A program made the position numbers and the translations under genes. The notes under the pieces are model-generated. The model was not told the origin of the DNA and did no database searches. It saw nothing but the letters and a program-made list of their open reading frames with translations. This document shows, in pieces, positions 59,436-64,000 of a stretch of DNA of 64,000 nucleotides. Each line of letters begins with the position of its first letter. Positions within the stretch are counted from its first letter, which is position 1. The stretch is from Treponema parvum (lineage in GTDB: Bacteria > Spirochaetota > Spirochaetia > Treponematales > Treponemataceae): the NCBI RefSeq assembly GCF_017893965.1, contig NZ_CP054142.1, positions 1,426,001 through 1,490,000 on the forward strand. The letters run 5' to 3'.

Positions 59436-61691
59436 ATGAAATTATCGGACAATCGCGTTTTGTCGAAAATTGCGGTTTTATCTGTGTGCTCAGCCATGAT
59501 GCTCTCATTGGCTGTGGGCTGCAGCAGCGGCTCGAAAGTTAAATGGGATTATCAGGCAGACGTCGTCATCGTCGGTGCCGGCGGCGCGGGTTTGCCCGCC
59601 GGTCTCAAAGCTATCGAAGACGGCGCATCGGTTTTGTTTGTAGAAACAAACTGGGATGTCGGCGGGCACGCGGCGGTCAGCGAAGGTCAGCTTCACTCCG
59701 GCGCCAGCACGGTTTCGCAAAAGGAATGGGGTATCGAAGATTCGGCCGACCTGTATTACTACGATCATACCAGAGGCCAAGCGGTAGATTCGCGCTATAA
59801 CGAAACGTCTCAAGTACGCTCCGTCGCGAACAGCATGGCAAAAGCTTACGACTTTATCTTAAAGAACGGCGTTAAAATTTTGGAAATCGAACCGATGGTT
59901 CGCAACTACTACCGCGACGGCGGATCGGATCCGGACAGCGTCGGACGCATGACGTACTCCGACAGCGGCGAATGGAAAAACGAATACACAGGCACGACGG
60001 CCGCAGGCGTTGCGGTTACCCGCCCGCTTGAAAAATCCGTCCGCGAAAAGGGCGCAAAATTCCTTTTGAACTATCACATGGACAAAATCTACCGTGAAAA
60101 CGGTCAGTCGGGAAAAGTGCTCGGCGTGCAGGCGCACTATACGCCCCACGTACTTCCGGGCGAAAACACACCGCTTAAGAGTCTTATGTCCGACGGCAAT
60201 ATCGACAGCACCAAAGAAACGCTGAACATCAAAGCCAACAAAGCCGTTATCATAGCGACCGGCGGTTCGACCGGCAACGTGCAGTTCCGCACGATGTTCG
60301 ATCCGCGCCTCGGCCCCGAATACGACGGCTTGGGCGGTATGCCCTTCTCCGATCAGGATGCATCGGGTGAAATCGCCGCAATGGAAATCGGCGCGGCTCT
60401 TATGTCGCTTTCGTCCTATCAGATGTCCGAAGGCGGCGCGCAGATGAAAGCGCCGAACCGCATCGGCTGTCAGTACGGCTACGGCCGCGGCTTTATGAAA
60501 GACAGCAAACTCTGGAAACTCTCGAGAGCTACCGGCATTGAAATGGATCTCAACAGCATGATTGTGGTCAACATGCTCGGTCAGCGCTTTGCCAACGAAG
60601 ACGATTACCGCGGCGTATTCCCTGGTCCAGAATATCAGCGCTTTTTGAACAGCGCCGCAACGAGCGTGTTTATCGACGCGGACGGTGACGGAAACGCCGA
60701 ATGCTACGGCGGCCCGGTATGGGCGATCGTCGACGACGCAGCTGCAAAACGCAACGACTGGGTTATGGAACAGGGCGTTCTCGATTTTGAAGGCGGCTAT
60801 GCGTTCAAAGCGGACACGATTGAAGAACTCGCACAAAAAGTCGTCAACAAATACTACGAAAACATCAAAATGGATCCCAAAATCCTCGCCGACACGGTCA
60901 GCCGCTACAATTCGTTTGTCGCGGCGGGCAAAGACAGCGATTGGGGAAAAACCACGCTTCAAAACCAAATCAAAACAGGTCCGTTCTACGCGCTGTGGGC
61001 GGTGTCGAACATTCACGATACGCTCGCCGGTTTGCGCGTCGACGACAAAATGCAGGTTGTCGACTTGCACGGAAAACTCATTCCGAACCTCTTCTGTGCG
61101 GGCGAATCCGCCGGCGGTATGAGAGTGCACGGACTTGGCCGCGTCATCACGGCAGGTTATATCGCAGGACGTTCGGCCGCGTCCGTAGATAAAGACGGAT
61201 TTGCAACGGCAAGCACGGCGCTCGATCCCGCATTTGCCGGAGCCGAAACGAACTACAAGACAAAGACCGACAAAGCTTCGTACTTTGCGCTCCGCGGTTC
61301 AACGCGTGCAACGAAAACGCATTCCGAAAAAGAAGCCGAATTGGCGGCAATCGCAGCCGGTCAAAAAACGACCGCCGCATCCGGTTCCATCTTCAACTAT
61401 ACGAGTATGTCGGGAGCCGCGAACAACACCTTTACGGGCGCATCCGACAAGGGTATGGGCGGAACCGTTCGCGTACAGATTACCGTTAAAGGCGGCAAGA
61501 TGACGGACATCAAAGTGATCAAACACTCCGAAACCCCCGGCATCGGCCCCGAAGCGATCGCGAAGCTGACCGAGCAGGCGCTGCAGAAACAGAGTGCAGA
61601 GCTCGACACGGTTTCCGGCGCAACCATGACGTCTACGGCGTTCAAAGAAGCGCTCGCAACGGCTATGAAAAAAGCCGGTTTAGCAAAATAA
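59436..61691 (+). CDS. FAD/FMN flavoprotein reductase lipoprotein (fumarate reductase-like)
   Basis: A 751-residue lipoprotein (lipobox LSLAVGC, Cys29). The FAD-binding Rossmann motif VVIVGAGGAGLPAGLKAIE starts near residue 43; NIHDTLAGLRVD and LFCAGESAGGMRVHGLG are the flavocytochrome c/fumarate reductase flavoprotein motifs. A C-terminal FMN-binding domain ends with DTVSGATMTS, whose Thr730 is the expected ApbE attachment site for covalent FMN. Haem-binding CxxCH motifs are absent, so electrons must reach it another way. Substrate (fumarate, urocanate, other enoates) is unknown. The gene has a strong promoter, a strong Shine-Dalgarno and more G/C at third codon positions than its neighbours. 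Confidence 0.9.
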   Translation: MKLSDNRVLSKIAVLSVCSAMMLSLAVGCSSGSKVKWDYQADVVIVGAGGAGLPAGLKAIEDGASVLFVETNWDVGGHAAVSEGQLHSGASTVSQKEWGIEDSADLYYYDHTRGQAVDSRYNETSQVRSVANSMAKAYDFILKNGVKILEIEPMVRNYYRDGGSDPDSVGRMTYSDSGEWKNEYTGTTAAGVAVTRPLEKSVREKGAKFLLNYHMDKIYRENGQSGKVLGVQAHYTPHVLPGENTPLKSLMSDGNIDSTKETLNIKANKAVIIATGGSTGNVQFRTMFDPRLGPEYDGLGGMPFSDQDASGEIAAMEIGAALMSLSSYQMSEGGAQMKAPNRIGCQYGYGRGFMKDSKLWKLSRATGIEMDLNSMIVVNMLGQRFANEDDYRGVFPGPEYQRFLNSAATSVFIDADGDGNAECYGGPVWAIVDDAAAKRNDWVMEQGVLDFEGGYAFKADTIEELAQKVVNKYYENIKMDPKILADTVSRYNSFVAAGKDSDWGKTTLQNQIKTGPFYALWAVSNIHDTLAGLRVDDKMQVVDLHGKLIPNLFCAGESAGGMRVHGLGRVITAGYIAGRSAASVDKDGFATASTALDPAFAGAETNYKTKTDKASYFALRGSTRATKTHSEKEAELAAIAAGQKTTAASGSIFNYTSMSGAANNTFTGASDKGMGGTVRVQITVKGGKMTDIKVIKHSETPGIGPEAIAKLTEQALQKQSAELDTVSGATMTSTAFKEALATAMKKAGLAK

Positions 61692-61698
61692 GGAAACG

Positions 61699-61741
61699 GG
61701 CATCTCGAAAAACCGACCTTGAGCAACTTTTTCGAGATGCC
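61699..61741. terminator. Long hairpin after the flavin reductase gene
   Basis: GGCATCTCGAAAAA (61699-61712) pairs perfectly over 14 bases with TTTTTCGAGATGCC (61728-61741), eight bases after the stop. The T-run lies inside the 3' arm, so it is a stabiliser or a two-way terminator more than a classic one. Confidence 0.55.
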
Positions 61742-61746
61742 GACGA

Positions 61747-61779
61747 GTTGTAACTCGCTGTATCGTCGCGAGTTACAAC
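61747..61779. terminator. Second hairpin in tandem
   Basis: GTTGTAACTCG (61747-61757) and CGAGTTACAAC (61769-61779), perfect 11-base stem, with ATTTTT six bases after it. Tandem with the preceding hairpin; probably the actual terminator. Confidence 0.55.
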
Positions 61780-62047
61780 ATCGCATTTTTAAAGTTTGCT
61801 TTGCCGCTGCTTCGGCGGCGGTAAAGCGGTGTACGGCGGTTTTTATTACATACCGGCGTTGAAAATACCCCAAACGGACATTCATACAAAGATTGACAGT
61901 GATAATTTCGGTTGTATCATGAATTTTCAGATAGCGACAATAAAAAATTCCGTGTTGCTGCTAAGACGAATAAAGCTCAAATCGATAGCAACGAAAAAAC
62001 GAAAATTCCCTCCTTTGCATAAGATAATATTTATTATATAATAAAAT
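61780..62047. other. Intergenic region before recO
   Basis: About 270 bases. Two candidate plus-strand promoters: TTGACA-16-TATCAT (61893-61920) and a TATAAT at 62037-62042 just before recO. A 40-codon open frame after the first promoter has no family match. A GC-rich hairpin (TTTGCCGC ... GCGGTAAA) lies near 61799-61826. Confidence 0.5.
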
Positions 62048-62899
62048 ATGCTCCGGAATTCGATCACAGATGCGGTCGTACTTTTTGTATCGCCTTCAGG
62101 AGAGAACAACAGAAGCGTCTGCGTCTTTTCCATGGAACTCGGCATAATATATGCGATCTTGTACGGAGGTCCTAAAAGCAAGCTTAAGGGTCTTGTTTCT
62201 CCTTTTAACAGGGGAAAGATGTATTTGTATCGCGATACGGTAAAAAATTCGATAAAAATCACCGATTTTGACGTGACAAATTTTCATCAGACGTTTAGAG
62301 AAAGTCTATTTAAATCATGGGCGGCGTCTCTTGCGTCTGAAATAGTCATAAAGACAAAATGCGGAGGTTCCCCCGCCGAGTGCTGGAAAATATTCAACGG
62401 TTTTTTGGACGGGATCGAATTATCCGATGAAGATAACGGAAGACTGGGCCTTATAAGATTTTTGTGGAGATATCTTGAACTTTTGGGGATAAGACCGGAC
62501 ACTTCTTTTTGCGCCCGATGCGGCAAGGCTTTTTTTTCTGAGCGCGAAACTTCTGCCGCAGAACACGGTAAAAGCAATTCGGCGGAGTACGGCAGCAGCC
62601 GGGTGGAATACAGCCGGACGGAACCGGCGGAGCTAATACAAACCGCAGCGATATATATGCCTTCGGAAAACGGCTTTTTATGCACGTCATGTTCCGCGCC
62701 CGACAAGGGAGGTTTTCGTCTTTGCAAACAGGCGCTGCATTATCTTACGGCGGTATCGGAGCTTGAACCTAAGGAAGTAAGATCTCTGCGATGCACGGCT
62801 AAGGCCGTAAATGAAATGCGCGATCTTACCTTTTATATGATAGAAGCGGCGGCGGGACTTAGGCTTAAGTCCATAGAATCGGGATTGGGGATACTATGA
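62048..62899 (+). CDS. recO: RecO, DNA repair protein
   Basis: RecO works with RecR to load RecA onto SSB-coated DNA. The N-terminal OB-fold part (residues 1-80) contains FSMELGIIYAILYGGPKSKLKGL; the helical C-terminal part has a zinc site with CARCG and CTSC. The two Cys pairs are ~55 residues apart because of a Ser/Glu/Tyr-rich insertion at about 163-195 (SAEYGSSRVEYSRTEPAE). Length 283 is longer than E. coli RecO (242). The -10-like TATAAT ends five bases before the ATG and there is no Shine-Dalgarno. The stop overlaps the next gene. Confidence 0.85.
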   Translation: MLRNSITDAVVLFVSPSGENNRSVCVFSMELGIIYAILYGGPKSKLKGLVSPFNRGKMYLYRDTVKNSIKITDFDVTNFHQTFRESLFKSWAASLASEIVIKTKCGGSPAECWKIFNGFLDGIELSDEDNGRLGLIRFLWRYLELLGIRPDTSFCARCGKAFFSERETSAAEHGKSNSAEYGSSRVEYSRTEPAELIQTAAIYMPSENGFLCTSCSAPDKGGFRLCKQALHYLTAVSELEPKEVRSLRCTAKAVNEMRDLTFYMIEAAAGLRLKSIESGLGIL

Positions 62900-64000
62900 G
62901 AGTTACGGACATTATCATGAAAAAACGCGGAACCTTCGTGCGAGGCTCCGACGGGACGCAAAAAACTGCTGGAAATACTCAGCTTACAAAAGAAGAAATA
63001 AAATTTCTTATCGACGGTTATGTAAGCTCCAAAATTCCCGAATATCAGATCGCCTCGTGGCTTATGGCGGTTTATTTTAACGGAATGACTTTCGAAGAAA
63101 CAGGAGCTTTAACCGAATGTATGCTTCATTCAGGAGAAGTTATAGATTTACACGACCGGGAAGTTAAGGGTCTTACAGGTCCCTTTGTCGACAAGCACTC
63201 TACCGGCGGCGTAGGAGATAAAATTTCACTTCCTCTCGCCCCGATCGCAGCCTGCTGCGGTGTTCAAATTCCGATGATGAGCGGAAGAGCTCTTGGACAC
63301 ACGGGCGGAACGCTTGACAAGCTCGAATCCATCACAGGCTATACGACTTCCCTTTCGCCAAAAAAATTCAAAGAACTGATCGCCAAAACGGGTTTTGCCA
63401 TGACAGGGCAAAACGAACGTATAGTTCCGGCCGATAAGCTCTTATATGCGCTTCGCGACGTAACCGCGACCGTAGAATCCGTTCCCCTTATCACATCGAG
63501 CATTCTGTCAAAAAAAGTTGCGGAAGGATCCGACGCTCTCGTCTTCGACGTAAAATACGGTTCCGGAGCGTTCATGAAGTCCGTCGCCGATGCGGAACTT
63601 CTTGCCTCGTATCTGGTAAAAACGGCGCAGGCGATGGGTAAAAAGGCTGCGGCTTTTATGACAAACATGAATACTCCGCTCGGAAACAAAATCGGAAATT
63701 TCCTTGAAATAGAAGAAACTCTTGACTGCCTTAACGGGTTCGGGCCTGAAGACGTAATGGAACTTACATATGCGTTCGCTTCCGAAATGGTTTTATTTGC
63801 CGAAAAGGCGAAAACAAAAAAAGAAGCTCTTGAAATGTGCAAAGACGCGGTAGCGTCAGGCAAGGCTCTTAAAAAATTCCTTGAAAACATAGAAGACCAG
63901 GGCGGAGACGTTTCCCGCCTTCTTGAGGACAACGGTAAGCGGCGTTCCGTTCATCGTGCCGAATTTAAGGCGCAAAAAGACGGCTATTTGAAAATCGACG
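62896..64000 (+). CDS. Pyrimidine-nucleoside (thymidine) phosphorylase, 3' truncated by the window
   Basis: Phosphorolysis of thymidine or uridine to base and (deoxy)ribose-1-phosphate. Visible from the start: MRVTDIIMKKRGTFVRGSDG (a short extra stretch), LTKEEIKFLIDGYVSSKI, the phosphate-binding VDKHSTGGVGDKISLPLAPI, the family signature SGRALGHTGGTLDKLESI, and VFDVKYGSGAFMKS. About 368 codons are in the window; the full enzyme is ~440. The ATG at 62896 overlaps the recO stop (ATGA). With upp elsewhere in the window it points to pyrimidine salvage. deoA and pdp cannot be told apart here. Confidence 0.93.
   Translation, partial: MRVTDIIMKKRGTFVRGSDGTQKTAGNTQLTKEEIKFLIDGYVSSKIPEYQIASWLMAVYFNGMTFEETGALTECMLHSGEVIDLHDREVKGLTGPFVDKHSTGGVGDKISLPLAPIAACCGVQIPMMSGRALGHTGGTLDKLESITGYTTSLSPKKFKELIAKTGFAMTGQNERIVPADKLLYALRDVTATVESVPLITSSILSKKVAEGSDALVFDVKYGSGAFMKSVADAELLASYLVKTAQAMGKKAAAFMTNMNTPLGNKIGNFLEIEETLDCLNGFGPEDVMELTYAFASEMVLFAEKAKTKKEALEMCKDAVASGKALKKFLENIEDQGGDVSRLLEDNGKRRSVHRAEFKAQKDGYLKID

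Noticed and set aside
59859-61130. 423-codon open frame antisense to the flavin reductase gene
   Set aside because: It is a by-product of GC-rich third positions in the real gene; the translation is His/Arg/Phe-rich with no family match, and no Shine-Dalgarno was seen.
1-64000. tRNA, rRNA, tmRNA, CRISPR arrays
   Set aside because: No T-arm-like GTTCGA context outside coding regions, no regular short repeats with spacers and no rRNA-like stretch was found by eye; short RNAs could still be missed.

Overview
The window reads as chromosome of a spirochaete, most likely an oral or animal-associated Treponema. The evidence is the spirochaete-type flagellar operon order (flbD-motA-motB-fliL-fliM-fliY-fliO-fliP-fliQ), treponemal lipoproteins and outer-membrane barrels, paired flagellin-type Maf glycosyltransferases, a eukaryote-like isoleucyl-tRNA synthetase, and many housekeeping genes. 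No rRNA, tRNA, CRISPR array or replication origin was found.

Layout. 1-6225 (minus strand) is the flagellar export and motor operon; motA carries a frameshift. 6575-8655 is a two-component system. 8603-13147 holds hemW, lepB, smpB, a secreted protein, a Sua5/YrdC gene and an FtsB-like gene. 13384-20734 is a five-gene plus-strand operon: a very acidic protein, an unknown protein, two Maf-type (DUF115) glycosyltransferases and a membrane protein with a degenerate GGDEF domain. Flagellin glycosylation is its most plausible job. 20849-28039 holds a TPR lipoprotein, a long uracil phosphoribosyltransferase, a lipoprotein, ileS and a secreted protein.

28165-36556 is an accessory island. It contains broken higBA, intact vapBC and relBE, and four Rhs/polymorphic-toxin C-terminal cassettes, each with its own putative immunity gene. 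The cassettes form two parallel modules of about 3.1 kb (36556-33445 and 32578-29387). Each module starts with a truncated Rhs core, carries two toxin/immunity pairs and ends in the same structured element of about 220 bp. The Rhs cores contain in-frame palindromic mini-inserts, and each of the two longest cores has one inactivating lesion. This is the most novel part of the window.

36558-48045 holds two tandem acyl-CoA synthetases, thiI, and an envelope cluster of two glycolipid-type glycosyltransferases around two outer-membrane barrel proteins. 48110-51029 is uracil-DNA glycosylase and priA. 51085-59275 is a long minus-strand run: truA, DUF2225, acpS, ybbR/cdaR, cdaA (c-di-AMP), folP, dxs, a tiny Cox24-like gene, miaA and an omega-like rpoZ. 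dxs appears to start at a non-canonical ACG. 59436-61691 is a highly expressed-looking flavin reductase lipoprotein. 62048-64000 is recO and the start of a pyrimidine-nucleoside phosphorylase.

Regulation. Several first genes (flbD, lepB, smpB, thiI, the second acyl-CoA synthetase, recO) have a sigma-70-like -10 box only 5-9 bases before the start codon and no Shine-Dalgarno, which suggests leaderless mRNAs. Genes inside operons often overlap by ATGA or follow a good Shine-Dalgarno.
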